A DNA stretch of 64,000 nt, taken from the NCBI GenBank assembly GCA_021654635.1, contig AP025179.1:1550001-1614000 (forward strand), in the 5' to 3' direction. How positions within the stretch are numbered: the first letter of the stretch is position 1; every line of letters starts with the position of its first letter. Under the pieces are notes generated by a model. The model saw only the letters and a list, made by a program, of their open reading frames with translations. It was not told the DNA's origin and did no database searches. The translations under genes and the position numbers were made by a program. Shown here piece by piece: positions 26,655 through 38,669 of this stretch. Source of the stretch: Mycobacterium kiyosense. GTDB taxonomy: Bacteria; Actinomycetota; Actinomycetes; Mycobacteriales; Mycobacteriaceae.

Positions 26655-27452
26655 ATGAGGAACCTCAAGCCAGGACCGGCCGTCGTCGTCGGTGTCGACG
26701 GATCCAGGGCGGCAGTACACGCCGCCGTCTGGGCGGTCGACGAGGCGGCCAGCCGCGACATCCCGTTGCGATTGGTCTGCGTCGTCGATCCGATGCAACC
26801 GGCCGGGTCCAGCGTTCTCGACGTGCGGCAGGCGGCCGCGCGTTCGGCCCTCTACGACGCGTACCGGGCGGTCGAGGCCACCGGCACACCGGTCAAGGTC
26901 GAAACCGAGATCCTGTGGGGCAAGCCGCTGAACAAGCTGATGGCCGAATCACGCTCGGCGACGATGATCTGCGTCGGCTCGATGGGCATCAACCATGCCC
27001 GGTGCGGCAAGGGTTCGGTTGCCGGCGCGCTGGCCGGTGCGGCGCTGTGCCCGGTGGCGGTCATCCACCGCGCGGCCGATGCTGCAGCCCCCCAGATCAA
27101 GCGGGTGGTCGCCGAAGTGGACAATGGTGCGGTGTTGCGACACGCGTTCGAGGAGGCGCGGCTACGCGGCGTTCCGCTGCGCGCCATCTCGGTGTGCCCC
27201 TCCCACGAGGTCGACACCGGCGACGGAAGCCCGTCGGCTCGGGCGCAACTGGATCGGCGGCTGGCCCGCTGGACCCGGCTCTACCCCGACGTGCGGGTCG
27301 AGTCGAAGATCGTCCGGGGACACGCCACCCGTTACATGGCCGAGCAGTCTGAACCGGGCCAGCTGTTCGTCACCGATACGCACGCCGCGCAGGTGTGCAG
27401 CGTTTACAACGCGGGTTCATCGGTATTGACTGTGCGGTGCGGGAACTTGTAA
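26655..27452 (+). CDS. Universal stress protein (Rv3134c orthologue)
   Basis: A 265-residue tandem USP-fold protein closely matching Mtb Rv3134c. VVVGVDGSRAAVHAAVWAVDEA is the ATP-binding start of domain 1 and GSMGINHARCGKGSVAGALAGAALCPVAVIH the phosphate-binding end. Domain 2 (VVAEVDNGAVLRHAFEEARL) is more degenerate. The ATG at 26655 has gaaggga upstream. It is the first gene of usp-devR-devS, co-transcribed in Mtb and induced by hypoxia and NO. Confidence 0.93.
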   Translation: MRNLKPGPAVVVGVDGSRAAVHAAVWAVDEAASRDIPLRLVCVVDPMQPAGSSVLDVRQAAARSALYDAYRAVEATGTPVKVETEILWGKPLNKLMAESRSATMICVGSMGINHARCGKGSVAGALAGAALCPVAVIHRAADAAAPQIKRVVAEVDNGAVLRHAFEEARLRGVPLRAISVCPSHEVDTGDGSPSARAQLDRRLARWTRLYPDVRVESKIVRGHATRYMAEQSEPGQLFVTDTHAAQVCSVYNAGSSVLTVRCGNL

Positions 27453-27488
27453 CGCACCCGGTGAGGGGGACCCAAAAGGAGTGTTGGC

Positions 27489-29839
<2,351 letters not shown>

Positions 29840-29860
<21 letters not shown>

Positions 29861-30838
29861 CTGCTCGGGCCAGTCGACGACCCGCACCAACCGGCGCCGC
29901 GGCGTAGCGGGCAGCGGATCGGCGTTGATCGGCGCCCAACCCACCCGGAGCAGCATCTGGGGGTAGCCGCTGGCCCCGAACACGTCGGCGCGTACCGCCG
30001 CACGCGTTTCCGGGATTTCCAGCGGTTCGGTGATCGGGCAGCACGCCAGCCCCATCGCCGTCGCGGTCAGCAGCACCACACTGGTCGCCTCGCCGGCGCG
30101 CAGTCGCGCCAGCGTGTCGTCGCGCTCGGTGCCGAGCGCCAGCAGCGCGGCACTGTCGTCGGCGGGCGAGATACCGGACGGCTGCGCCAGGCCGGCGCCG
30201 GCGAACAAGCGACCGGGAATCGGGGCGGCGGGGTCCGCCTGGGGAGCGCTGCGGGCCGGGACACCGGCCACCGAACCGTACCGCCCGCTCCACGTGGTGA
30301 GCTCGCGCATGTACGCGTCATCGGTCATATGGTCCAAACCGGCTTGCGCCACAATGTTTTTCATTCTGTCTACGGAGTCGACCTGGCGCAGCATGACGCC
30401 GCAGCGGGCCGCCCGGGCAGCCATCTGGGCGATGTCGCCCCCCGGCACGGGCCAGGAACTGTAGGCGCGCCGGTCGGTGCGTCGACGTGGAATGGCGGCC
30501 GCCAGCGCGATGTCGTTCTGGTCGGGAACCTGGGCCACCACCTCGATGGCGGCCAGGTGACGCGGATTGTCGGGGTCGGGAAGCCTACTGACCTTGGCGC
30601 GCCAGCCCATCGATGCCAGCGCGACCACACAGTGATGCAGCGCGACGCCGCAACTGATGATCAGATCACGACCGTCGGGGTCGGTGCTCCGCAGTTGCAT
30701 GTCGGGTTCGCAGAACAGTTGCAGGCTGGTGGGCTCCACCCGCCACCGCCACGGCTGGGTGTTGTGGATCGACGGCGCGCGTGTGGCCAGGGTGAGCACC
30801 GTCCGCAGGGTTTCGGCATCCGGAAATCGGGCGTTCAT
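29840..30838 (-). CDS. Nitroreductase-like protein (Rv3131 orthologue)
   Basis: A 332-residue protein matching Mtb Rv3131 in length and sequence: MNARFPDAETLRTVLTLATRAPSIHNTQPWRW, DPDGRDLIISCGVALHHCVVALAS, and RVGWAPINADPLPATPRR at the end. The family is a flavin-type nitroreductase fold (Acg-like) in which FMN binding is often lost. Its physiological reaction is unknown. The ATG at 30838 gives the Mtb length and has aggaaagg upstream; an ATG at 30874 is possible. A strong Dev box lies 94 bases upstream, consistent with DosR control. Confidence 0.92.
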
Positions 30839-30931
30839 CGCTACCGGGCCTTTCCTGTCGATGACTGTGGTCATCCTCCAAGGATCGTCCGCGGACGGCC
30901 GCGGCGGCAGGGCATGAAGCCCCGGCCGGGT

Positions 30932-30946
30932 GGGACCTTTGGCCCT
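30932..30946 (-). promoter_or_regulatory. DosR/DevR box upstream of the Rv3131-like gene
   Basis: GGGACCTTTGGCCCT (read on the + strand) is a near-perfect Dev box. It is 94 bases upstream of the nitroreductase start, which is where DosR sites lie in Mtb. This is the clearest regulatory site in the window. Confidence 0.82.
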
Positions 30947-31152
30947 GCTGGAACCGCCGCCCACCGGCGGCTGGTGGTGCTTAGGAATCCGGCCGGTGCC
31001 CGATGACGACCACGGCCGATTTCTCTGGAGGCGGTGCCGTTTCGCGCCCGGCGCCGGCACGCTAGGCGTGCACCAGAATTAACCTCGGAATACCTTCCAC
31101 CGCAAGCAATTTCGTCCGATGGCTGGGCGGTGCACGCCGAGGCCGGTCCGGC

Positions 31153-31581
31153 CTACGACACGGTCTCGTTGGCGTCGGGCTCCGGGCCGAAAACGAAACG
31201 GCGCCCGGTGATGTCGGTGGGGGTGATCCGCACGTAATTGGGCTTGCGGGTCGCGATCCACGGATACAGCCCCGCGCGATCGGCTTCCTGGATATCGGCA
31301 TCGGTCTTCAACAGGTGCGCGCGACCCCGGACGATCACACTCCAGCCTTCGGCGACGTTGTGGTCGTCGGCCTCGAAGATGACGGTGCGGTTGCCCACGG
31401 CCGAGAACAATTTGGTGCCTTCGGCGGTGCGGAACAGAATGCTCTCGCCCTGCACCACATAGTTGACCGGAAAGATCTCCGGCTCCCCGGCGAAGTTGGT
31501 CACCAGGCGGCCCAGCGCGGCCGTGCCCAGCAGATCCCAACTCTCACTTGCTGACAGAACGGTGAACGGCTCGTCGGTCAT
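31153..31581 (-). CDS. Pyridoxamine 5'-phosphate oxidase-fold protein (Rv3129 orthologue)
   Basis: A 142-residue split-barrel flavin-fold protein: VLSASESWDLLGTAALGRLVTNFAGEPEIFPVNYVV, ILFRTAEGTKLFSAVGNRTVIFEADDHNVAEGWSVIVRGRA. It matches Mtb Rv3129 (110 residues), which looks N-terminally shortened by comparison. Such proteins bind FMN or F420 or act as NO-stress proteins; the reaction here is unknown. The start overlaps the stop of the upstream nitroreductase gene (ATGA), so the two form a likely DosR-regulated operon. Confidence 0.87.
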   Translation of the reverse strand: MTDEPFTVLSASESWDLLGTAALGRLVTNFAGEPEIFPVNYVVQGESILFRTAEGTKLFSAVGNRTVIFEADDHNVAEGWSVIVRGRAHLLKTDADIQEADRAGLYPWIATRKPNYVRITPTDITGRRFVFGPEPDANETVS

Positions 31582-32567
31582 CGGCTCAACCTATCTTGTG
31601 TCTGGCGGATTTCAAGCACGTCATGGAGCGGTCGCCGGGGAGTGGGAGCGCCGAGCGGTTCCATCGCCGGACTGATGCCGACCCGAACCAGGGCCTGTGG
31701 CTCGCCCCGGCCGCCGATCAGCGCGCGCACGATGTCCCGGCTCTGCTCCGATTCGATCAAATGGGTCAGGGTGCAGGTCGCCATGCCGGCGATGGTGCAT
31801 TCCAGTAGCACGGTCGAAAGCACCTCGCCACAGCGCAGCACGTCGGCCGCGGTGTCTTGGGGAGTCGACAGCACAAGGATTTTCGACCAGTCCGCTGCGA
31901 TTCCGGGGCGCCGGTTTTGGCGGCCGCGGACGGGAAAATCCCGGCCCACCTCGACCCGTCGGTTTTCGGTGTCGGACGCCAGCGCGGCCGGCGGCACCCC
32001 TTCGGACAACGCGAACGGCGAAGTCCACCAATCGAGTTCGGCGTGATAGGACGGGTCGTCACGGCGCAGCGCCTCGGTGAGTCGCGACGCCTCGACCAGT
32101 TGCCGTCGCTGATGGTCGGCGAGCACGTCGATGGTGGCGACGTCGTCGTCGAACATGCCGCGCAACATCGGTTCGAACCCGTCCCAGAATGCCGGCCGGT
32201 CCAGCGGCAGCCGATCGGTTCGACGATGCAGGATCGCCTCGGCGCGATTGCGCTGCGCCGCGGTGACGTCAGTGGTCGGCGTGAAGGCGACGCTGGCGAG
32301 CAGACCAGTGTTACCGGGATCGGGAAAGCGAGTGGTGCGCGAGTTCCACCCCAGGGCAGCCATCGCGATGCGGAGGTGGTCGAGCGCGGCACCACAGCTG
32401 ATGAGCGCCTCTCGACCGGAATGGTCTGTGGCGGGCACGGTTCGGCTGCGGTCGACGAACAGGTGGACGGTGTCGTCCTCGGCCAGGAACTTCCACGGCT
32501 GACTGTTGTGCACCGACGGCGCCCGGCCGGCCAGCCGGATCGCGGTCCGCAGGACCTCTGTGTCCAT
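31578..32567 (-). CDS. Acg-like nitroreductase family protein (Rv3127 orthologue)
   Basis: A 329-residue protein: LRTAIRLAGRAPSVHNSQPWKFL, VDRSRTVPATDHSGREALISCGAALDHLRIAMAALGW, CGEVLSTVLLECTIAGMATCTLTHLIESEQSRDIVRALIGGRGEPQALVRVGISP. It closely follows Mtb Rv3127 and belongs to the DosR-regulon Acg family, where FMN is bound but classical nitroreductase activity is absent. It is the first gene of a pair with the Rv3129-like gene. A weak Dev-box-like site lies 36 bases upstream. Confidence 0.9.
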   Translation of the reverse strand: MDTEVLRTAIRLAGRAPSVHNSQPWKFLAEDDTVHLFVDRSRTVPATDHSGREALISCGAALDHLRIAMAALGWNSRTTRFPDPGNTGLLASVAFTPTTDVTAAQRNRAEAILHRRTDRLPLDRPAFWDGFEPMLRGMFDDDVATIDVLADHQRRQLVEASRLTEALRRDDPSYHAELDWWTSPFALSEGVPPAALASDTENRRVEVGRDFPVRGRQNRRPGIAADWSKILVLSTPQDTAADVLRCGEVLSTVLLECTIAGMATCTLTHLIESEQSRDIVRALIGGRGEPQALVRVGISPAMEPLGAPTPRRPLHDVLEIRQTQDRLSR

Positions 32568-32602
32568 GGCGACGACGTTACGGGGGAGCTCAACAGACCG
32601 GT

Positions 32603-32617
32603 AGAGCCTTTGGTCAT
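32603..32617 (-). promoter_or_regulatory. Weak DosR-box-like site upstream of the Rv3127-like gene
   Basis: Reading toward the gene, ATGACCAAAGGCTCT matches GGGACCAAAGGCCCT with three mismatches, 36 bases before the ATG. Position is right, sequence only fair. Confidence 0.4.
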
Positions 32618-32738
32618 CACGTCAAAAACCTTGTGCCTGGCCGGATCTGGGCTATCGCGCTGACGCGTCGAACAGGCGAACCGCTCGATGTGCCGTCGTC
32701 GCGCTTGCATTGTGCTGCTGACCTGGCATTCTGAACGG

Positions 32739-32942
32739 ATGGCAGGCAAGGAAATCGACCCGATCCGGGCCAAGAGTGCGTTGGCGGTGATCAGGCAGAA
32801 CCCGGGGATCGTGCTGTTCGCGGTGTCGCCGCTGGTTGCGCTGGTGGCCGTCACCTGGATCTTCGCCGGCACCGGCTGGGGCATCCTACTGGCGCTGGCG
32901 CTGGTGGTCGCCGCCGGCGCCGTCGTCCTGCTCAGGCGCTGA
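32739..32942 (+). CDS. Small two-helix membrane protein of unknown function
   Basis: A 67-residue protein, MAGKEIDPIRAKSALAVIRQ then two hydrophobic helices (PGIVLFAVSPLVALVAVTWIF and GWGILLALALVVAAGAVVLL). The ATG at 32739 is chosen because the upstream extension lacks any membrane or conserved feature. It ends 10 bases before agpS and is probably co-transcribed with it. I do not recognise a family. Confidence 0.6.
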   Translation: MAGKEIDPIRAKSALAVIRQNPGIVLFAVSPLVALVAVTWIFAGTGWGILLALALVVAAGAVVLLRR

Positions 32943-32952
32943 CGCCGCCGGG

Positions 32953-34545
32953 ATGCGTTCGTGGTGGGGCTGGGGGACCCTGGAGGAAGCCCTCACCGAG
33001 AGGGAGACGAAAGATCTGGTGGCGCGCGTGGCAGCGCTGCTGCCCGGCCATGACCTGACCGACCACCGGCCGCCGGACCCGACCGCGCTCGGGTTACCGG
33101 GTCCGCGGATCGCCCCGCCCGCGACGCTGGGCGGGCTGTGCTCGGCGCAGATCGTCGACCGGGCCGGCCATGCGCGGGGCAAGGCGTTTCGCGACGTGGC
33201 GCGCAACCTGCAGGGCCGCCTGGATCATCTGCCCGACCTGGTGGTGCGGCCGCGACGCGAGCAGGACGTGGTCGATGTGCTGGATTGGTGTGCGCGCGAA
33301 GGGATTCCGGTCATCCCGTACGGCGGCGGCAGTTCGGTGGTGGGTGGGGTGGAGCCGCGCTTCGAGGAACCGGCGGTGACGCTGGACGTCAGCGCGATGA
33401 GCGCGGTTGTCGAAGTCGACCAGGTCAGCCGCGCGGCGCGGATCCAGGCCGGGGCGCTGGGCCCGTGGATCGAGGACCAACTCCGCCGGCATGACCTGAC
33501 GCTGCGGCACTTCCCGCAGTCGTTCGCGTTCTCCAGCCTCGGTGGCTGGTTGGCCACCCGCGCCGGCGGCCACTTCGCCACCCTGTACACCCACATCGAC
33601 GACCTGACCGAGTCGGTGCGCGTGGTCACCCCCGCCGGGATCAGCGAGTCGCGACGGCTGCCCGGGTCGGGCGCGGGTCCGTCCCCGGACCGGCTGTTCA
33701 TCGGCTCGGAAGGCACCCTCGGCGTCATCACCGAGGCGTGGATGCGGCTGCAGAACCGGCCGCGCTGGCAGGTCACCGCGTCGGTGTCGTTCGGCAGCTG
33801 GGCCGCCGCGGTCGCCGCGACCCGCATCATCGCGCAAGCGGGCCTCTACCCGGCCAACTGCCGACTGCTCGACCCGGCCGAGGCGTTCCTGAACGCCGGC
33901 ACGTCGGTCAACGGCGGCTTGCTGGTGCTGGCTTTCGAGTCGGCGGATCATCCGATCGACCCGTGGCTGGACCGGGCGCTGGAAATCGCGGCCGACCACG
34001 GCGGCACCGTGGTCGCGCGCCGGAGCCGAGACACCGCGGGTGACAACCCCGAACGGGGCGCCGGCGACGCCGCCGCGAACTGGCGCTCGGCGTTCCTGCG
34101 GATGCCCTACCAGCGCGACGCCATGGCCCGCCGGGGCGTCATCCTGGAAACCTTCGAAACCGCTTGCACCTGGGGTGGATTCGACGACCTGCACGCCGCG
34201 GTCACCAGCGCTGCCCGGGCCGCGATCGAAAAGGTATGCGGCACCGGGGTGGTGACCTGCCGGTTCACCCACGTGTACCCCGACGGGCCCGCACCCTACT
34301 ACGGCATCTATGCCGCGGGCCGGTGGGGCTCCCTGGACGCGCAGTGGGACGAGATGAAAGCCGCTGTCTCCGAAGCGATCAGCACCACCGGTGGCACCAT
34401 CACCCATCACCACGCGGTCGGTCGCGACCACCGTCCCTGGTATGACCGGCAACGACCGGGCCCGTTCGCGGCCGCGCTGCGCGCCGTCAAACAAACCCTG
34501 GATCCGTCCGGAATCCTCAATCCCGGAGTGCTTTTCGACCCGTGA
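32953..34545 (+). CDS. agpS: FAD-binding oxidase, alkyldihydroxyacetonephosphate synthase-like
   Basis: A 530-residue VAO/FAD_binding_4 flavoprotein starting MRSWWGWGTLEEALTERETK; the Mtb AgpS (Rv3107c) has 527 residues and the same gene neighbours. The FAD-binding loop is EGIPVIPYGGGSSVVGGVEPRFEEPAVTLDVSAM, with FGSEGTLG-type FIGSEGTLGVITEAWMRLQ and a C-terminal HHHAVGRDHRPWY histidine cluster that in the eukaryotic enzyme is catalytic. In eukaryotes this enzyme makes ether lipids. Mycobacterial function is unproven. Confidence 0.92.
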   Translation: MRSWWGWGTLEEALTERETKDLVARVAALLPGHDLTDHRPPDPTALGLPGPRIAPPATLGGLCSAQIVDRAGHARGKAFRDVARNLQGRLDHLPDLVVRPRREQDVVDVLDWCAREGIPVIPYGGGSSVVGGVEPRFEEPAVTLDVSAMSAVVEVDQVSRAARIQAGALGPWIEDQLRRHDLTLRHFPQSFAFSSLGGWLATRAGGHFATLYTHIDDLTESVRVVTPAGISESRRLPGSGAGPSPDRLFIGSEGTLGVITEAWMRLQNRPRWQVTASVSFGSWAAAVAATRIIAQAGLYPANCRLLDPAEAFLNAGTSVNGGLLVLAFESADHPIDPWLDRALEIAADHGGTVVARRSRDTAGDNPERGAGDAAANWRSAFLRMPYQRDAMARRGVILETFETACTWGGFDDLHAAVTSAARAAIEKVCGTGVVTCRFTHVYPDGPAPYYGIYAAGRWGSLDAQWDEMKAAVSEAISTTGGTITHHHAVGRDHRPWYDRQRPGPFAAALRAVKQTLDPSGILNPGVLFDP

Positions 34546-34556
34546 TCGACCGTGCC

Positions 34557-35927
34557 CTACCCGTGGCCTATGTGCAGCAGCCGGGCCAGGTTGGCCAGCT
34601 TCACCCGTGGGCGCCCGTGCGGCTCGCCGGCCGCCCGCTCGAAGGTGTCGATGACCTCCCAGTGCGCCGAGGTGACCACTTTGGGCTGGCGTTCGGTCAG
34701 CCAAGCGGCGAGCTGGTCGCGGTGATCGTCGGGGAAGTCGGCCAGGTTGCCTTGCCCGGCCGCGGCGGCCAGATCGGCGAGCAGCGTGTCGACGGTGTCC
34801 TGCGAGTCGGATTTGTTGGTGCCGATGACCCCGGTCGGTCCGCGCTTGATCCAGCCGACGACGTACTCGTTGCGGCTCTCCTCGATCCGGCCGTTGCGGT
34901 GCGGGATGGTGCCGCGCTTGTCGTCGAACGGCAGCCCGGGAGTGGGTGTGCCGCGGTAGCCGACCGAGCGGACCACCAGCTGCGCCGGAAGTTCTTCGCG
35001 CTCACCGGTGTCTTTGGCTGAGACCCAACCACTTTCGTCGGTGACCAGCTCGTTGCGGCCCAGCACGATGCTCTCGACGCGGTCGGTGCCCTTGATCTCG
35101 ATCGGGGATGTCAAGAAGCGGAACACGATTCGGCGGTGGCCGGGCCGTGGCTCACGCTCGCTGTAACCGCGCAGCACCTTGATGTTCTGTTTGGTGGTCT
35201 TGCCGGCCGCCTCGGCATCCTCGTCGGTGATGCCCTCGAACTGCGCCGGGTCGACGATCACGTCCACACCCTCGAGCTCGCCGAGTTCGCGCAGTTCCAG
35301 CGTGGTGAACGCGGTCTGCAGCGGTCCGCGCCGACCGATGATCACCACCTCTTCGACGCCCTTGGGACGCAGCGACTCCAGCGCGTGGTCGGCGATGTCG
35401 GTCTGTGCCAGCACGTCGGGATCGGTGACCAAAATCCGGGCGACGTCGATGGCGACGTTGCCGTTGCCGACGACCACCGCGCGGGTCCCGGACAGGTTCG
35501 GCGTCTTTTCCTCGAAATGCGGGTGCGCGTTGTACCAGCCGACGAAGTCGACCGCGGAGATACTGCCGGGCAGGTCCTCGCCGGGAATGTTGAGCGGCTT
35601 GTCGGACTGCGCGCCCACGGCGTAGACCACCGCGTCGTACTTGTCGGCCAGCTCACTGGACTGGACGTGCTCGCCCACCACCACGTTGCCGAAGAACCGG
35701 AACCGCGCGTCGGCCGCCGTTTTCTCGAACTGTTTGCTGATCGACTTGATCTTCGGGTGGTCGGGCGCGACGCCGGAACGCACCAACCCCCACGGCGTGG
35801 GCAGCATCTCCAGCATGTCGACGACCACCTCGACGTCGTCACCGGCGTCGGCGGCCTTGAGCAGGGAAGCGGCGGCGAAGAATCCGGACGGTCCGGAGCC
35901 GACGATCGCAACATGATACGGACGCAT
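34557..35927 (-). CDS. fprA: NADPH-ferredoxin reductase FprA
   Basis: A 456-residue flavoenzyme matching Mtb FprA (Rv3106). MRPYHVAIVGSGPSGFFAAASLL is the FAD-binding motif, LPTPWGLVRSGVAPDHPKIKSISKQFE is the adrenodoxin-reductase signature, and ARAVVVGNGNVAIDVARIL is the NADPH-binding motif. The C-terminus has GWIKRGPTGVIGTNKSDS. It transfers electrons from NADPH to ferredoxins that feed cytochromes P450 and other acceptors. It converges on agpS with an 11-base gap and diverges from prfB. Confidence 0.96.
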   Translation of the reverse strand: MRPYHVAIVGSGPSGFFAAASLLKAADAGDDVEVVVDMLEMLPTPWGLVRSGVAPDHPKIKSISKQFEKTAADARFRFFGNVVVGEHVQSSELADKYDAVVYAVGAQSDKPLNIPGEDLPGSISAVDFVGWYNAHPHFEEKTPNLSGTRAVVVGNGNVAIDVARILVTDPDVLAQTDIADHALESLRPKGVEEVVIIGRRGPLQTAFTTLELRELGELEGVDVIVDPAQFEGITDEDAEAAGKTTKQNIKVLRGYSEREPRPGHRRIVFRFLTSPIEIKGTDRVESIVLGRNELVTDESGWVSAKDTGEREELPAQLVVRSVGYRGTPTPGLPFDDKRGTIPHRNGRIEESRNEYVVGWIKRGPTGVIGTNKSDSQDTVDTLLADLAAAAGQGNLADFPDDHRDQLAAWLTERQPKVVTSAHWEVIDTFERAAGEPHGRPRVKLANLARLLHIGHG

Positions 35928-36048
35928 GTCGTGCCTTCTGTTCGAGCCCGGCTGCGGCGCAAGGGGGCTGAGCTCGGGCTGAGCGTCGCAGTCGTGCGGT
36001 GCACTGGTCTCCTGATGCTAGACCGTGCGGCCGGTAACGTGTTCGCCT

Positions 36049-37164
36049 GTGGAACCTGACCGTCAAGCCGATATTGCCGCCCTCGACTCCACCCTGACCA
36101 CGGTGGAACGGGTGCTGGATGTGGAGGGTCTGAAGAGCCGGATCGAGAAACTCGAGCAGCAGGCGTCCGACCCGAATCTGTGGGACGACCAGGCGCACGC
36201 GCAGAAGGTAACCAGCGAGTTATCCCACACCCAGGGTGAGCTGCGCCGTATCGAGGAGTTGCGGCAGCGCCTCGACGACCTGCCGGTGCTCTACGAACTG
36301 GCCGACGAAGAGGACGGCCCGGCGGCCGAATCCGCGCGTGCCGAGGCCGACGCCGAACTCAAAGCTTTGCGCGCCGACATCGAAGCCACCGAAGTGCGCA
36401 CTTTGCTGTCCGGTGAGTACGACGAACGTGAGGCTTTGGTCACAATTCGCTCGGGCGCCGGCGGAGTCGACGCCGCCGACTGGGCCGAGATGCTGATGCG
36501 GATGTACATCCGCTGGGCTGAGCAGCACAAATACCCCGTCGAGGTGTTCGACACGTCCTACGCGGAAGAGGCCGGGATCAAAAGCGCCACCTTCGCCGTG
36601 CACGCGCCGTTCGCCTACGGCACCTTGTCGGTCGAACAGGGCACCCACCGGCTGGTGCGGATCAGCCCGTTCGACAACCAAAGCCGACGTCAGACGTCGT
36701 TCGCGGAGGTCGAAGTGCTGCCCGTGGTGGAGACCACCGACCACATCGAAATCCCGGAAGGCGACATCCGCGTCGACGTCTACCGGTCCAGCGGTCCGGG
36801 CGGCCAATCGGTGAACACCACCGACTCGGCGGTTCGACTCACCCACATCCCGACCGGTATCGTCGTCACTTGCCAGAACGAGAAGTCGCAACTGCAGAAC
36901 AAAGTTTCGGCGTTACGAGTGCTTCAGGCAAAGTTGTTGGAGCGCAAGCGTTCCGAGGAACGCGCGGAGCTGGACGCCTTGAAGGGCGACGGCGGCAGCT
37001 CCTGGGGCAACCAGATGCGGTCCTACGTACTGCACCCCTATCAGATGGTCAAGGACCTGCGCACCGAGCACGAGGTGGGCAATCCCGCGGCTGTCCTGGA
37101 CGGAGACATCGACGGGTTCCTGGAAGCAGGGATCCGTTGGCGCAACAGAAAAGATGACGACTAA
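36049..37164 (+). CDS. prfB: Peptide chain release factor 2
   Basis: A 371-residue class I release factor matching Mtb RF2 throughout. It has the SPF stop-codon recognition tripeptide in [17 protein letters not shown] and the catalytic GGQ in [21 protein letters not shown]. It releases proteins at UGA and UAA codons. The GTG at 36049 ([15 protein letters not shown]) matches the Mtb start. There is no programmed frameshift site, unlike E. coli prfB; the frame is continuous. Its last 11 bases overlap the mscS gene. Confidence 0.96.
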   Translation: MEPDRQADIAALDSTLTTVERVLDVEGLKSRIEKLEQQASDPNLWDDQAHAQKVTSELSHTQGELRRIEELRQRLDDLPVLYELADEEDGPAAESARAEADAELKALRADIEATEVRTLLSGEYDEREALVTIRSGAGGVDAADWAEMLMRMYIRWAEQHKYPVEVFDTSYAEEAGIKSATFAVHAPFAYGTLSVEQGTHRLVRISPFDNQSRRQTSFAEVEVLPVVETTDHIEIPEGDIRVDVYRSSGPGGQSVNTTDSAVRLTHIPTGIVVTCQNEKSQLQNKVSALRVLQAKLLERKRSEERAELDALKGDGGSSWGNQMRSYVLHPYQMVKDLRTEHEVGNPAAVLDGDIDGFLEAGIRWRNRKDDD

Positions 37165-38155
37165 CACCACGTTCCATGCCATGAACCTGGCCACCGCAGC
37201 TTCGCGGTGGCACAACTTTTGGCGCGGCCACATCGGCGAGTGGATCCTCACCCGGGGTCTGCGGGTGGCCATGCTGATCATCGCCGCGATCCTGGCGGCC
37301 CGATTCGTCAACTGGGTGGCCCAGCGGGTGACCCGCAGCCTCGACGAGGGTTTCGCCGAAAGCGACGCGCTGGTGCGCTCGGAGGCCACCAAACACCGTC
37401 AGGCGGTCGCCTCGGTCATCTCGTGGGTGTCGATCGTCATCATCGCCATCTTCGTGATGATGCAGATCAGCGCCATCCTCCAGTTCTCGATCGGCGGCCT
37501 GGTCGCGCCGGCGACCGTGGTGGGCGCCGCGCTGGGTTTCGGTGCCCAGCAGCTGGTCAAGGACCTATTGGCGGGTTTCTTCATCATCGTGGAACGGCAA
37601 TACGGCTTCGGTGACCTGGTGTCGTTGACGGTGTCGGGGATCGCCGCCGAAGCCCGCGGCACCGTCGAGAACGTGACCTTGCGGGTCACCCGGCTGCGGT
37701 CGTCGGACGGTGAGCTGTTCACCATTCCGAACGGCACCATCGTCAAGACAGTCAACCTGTCCAAGGACTGGGCGCGCGCGGTGGTGGACATCCCCGTGTC
37801 GACCAGCACCGACCTCAACCGCGTCAACGAGGTGCTGCACCAAGAGTGTGAGCGCGCCATGGACAACCCACTGCTGGGCGAACTGCTGTTGGATGCGCCC
37901 ACCGTGATGGGCGTGGAAAGCATCGAGATCAACACCGTCACGCTGCGGCTGGTGGCCCGCACGCTGCCCGGTAAGCAGTTCGAGGCTGGCCGTCAGTTGC
38001 GGGTGCTGGTGATCCGGGCCCTGGCCCGCGCCGGCATCGTCACGGCGGCAGACGCCAAGGTCGGCGTCGTCGACGACGCGGGAATCAGCGCCCCCGACGT
38101 CGAGGAGATCGACGCCGACGCGGAGCAGTCCTCGGGTCCGGTGAAGCAGCGATGA
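37154..38155 (+). CDS. MscS family small-conductance mechanosensitive channel
   Basis: A 333-residue channel matching Mtb Rv3104c. Membrane helices occur near residues 36-58, 88-107 and 112-132. The pore-lining helix contains [43 protein letters not shown], the MscS signature, followed by the beta domain with [18 protein letters not shown]. It relieves osmotic pressure across the membrane. Starts inside the end of prfB and overlaps the next gene by 4 bases (ATGA). Confidence 0.93.
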   Translation: MTTNTTFHAMNLATAASRWHNFWRGHIGEWILTRGLRVAMLIIAAILAARFVNWVAQRVTRSLDEGFAESDALVRSEATKHRQAVASVISWVSIVIIAIFVMMQISAILQFSIGGLVAPATVVGAALGFGAQQLVKDLLAGFFIIVERQYGFGDLVSLTVSGIAAEARGTVENVTLRVTRLRSSDGELFTIPNGTIVKTVNLSKDWARAVVDIPVSTSTDLNRVNEVLHQECERAMDNPLLGELLLDAPTVMGVESIEINTVTLRLVARTLPGKQFEAGRQLRVLVIRALARAGIVTAADAKVGVVDDAGISAPDVEEIDADAEQSSGPVKQR

Positions 38156-38625
38156 AGCTTCAACTGAACCTGCTGCAGCGGCGGCGGGACGCCGAGCGGC
38201 GTACCCCGACGCACCTGTTCGGCGGTAGGGTCCGAACCTCGACGCTGGTGCTGATCGTGGCGTTCGCCGCGCTGTGGTGGACCTATGAGACCTACAGCCC
38301 GCAGGAAAAACCCGCGAGCACCACGCCCTCCCAGGTGGTGCCGCCGGGCTTTGTGCCCGACCCGAACTACACGTGGGTGCCGCGCACCCGGCTGCAACAG
38401 CCCACCACCACGTGGACACCGCCACCTGCCACCACCACGACCACGAAGCCGCCGCCGACGACCACGACGACCACCACGCCGTCGCCGTCGCCGCCCCCGT
38501 GCCTGCTGCCGCCGCCGTTCTGCCCGGCGACGTCAACTCCGTCGCCGACCCCCTCGCCTCAGCAACCGGAGCCGGGGCAGACGCCGACGCCCACGTCGGC
38601 CCCGGCGGCCCCACCCGGTCGCTGA
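38152..38625 (+). CDS. Proline/threonine-rich membrane protein (Rv3103c orthologue)
   Basis: A 157-residue protein with a basic N-terminus, one membrane helix near residues 30-47 ([20 protein letters not shown]), a [14 protein letters not shown] segment and a long Pro/Thr/Ser-rich tail likely outside the membrane. The tail may span the cell wall. It occupies the Rv3103c position, between mscS and ftsE. Reaction unknown; an envelope role near the FtsEX system is an inference from position. Confidence 0.78.
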   Translation: MKLQLNLLQRRRDAERRTPTHLFGGRVRTSTLVLIVAFAALWWTYETYSPQEKPASTTPSQVVPPGFVPDPNYTWVPRTRLQQPTTTWTPPPATTTTTKPPPTTTTTTTPSPSPPPCLLPPPFCPATSTPSPTPSPQQPEPGQTPTPTSAPAAPPGR

Positions 38626-38669
38626 TTTTCGCGCCCGGCTCAGACACCCCGCTACACTGGCGTGCCGTG

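Noticed and set aside
33094..34704. A 536-codon minus-strand frame opposite agpS
   Set aside because: It is the GC-skew shadow of agpS; the plus strand has clear FAD-binding motifs.
36049..37164. Programmed frameshift in prfB
   Set aside because: The frame is continuous from the GTG at 36049, as in other mycobacteria; no in-frame early UGA.
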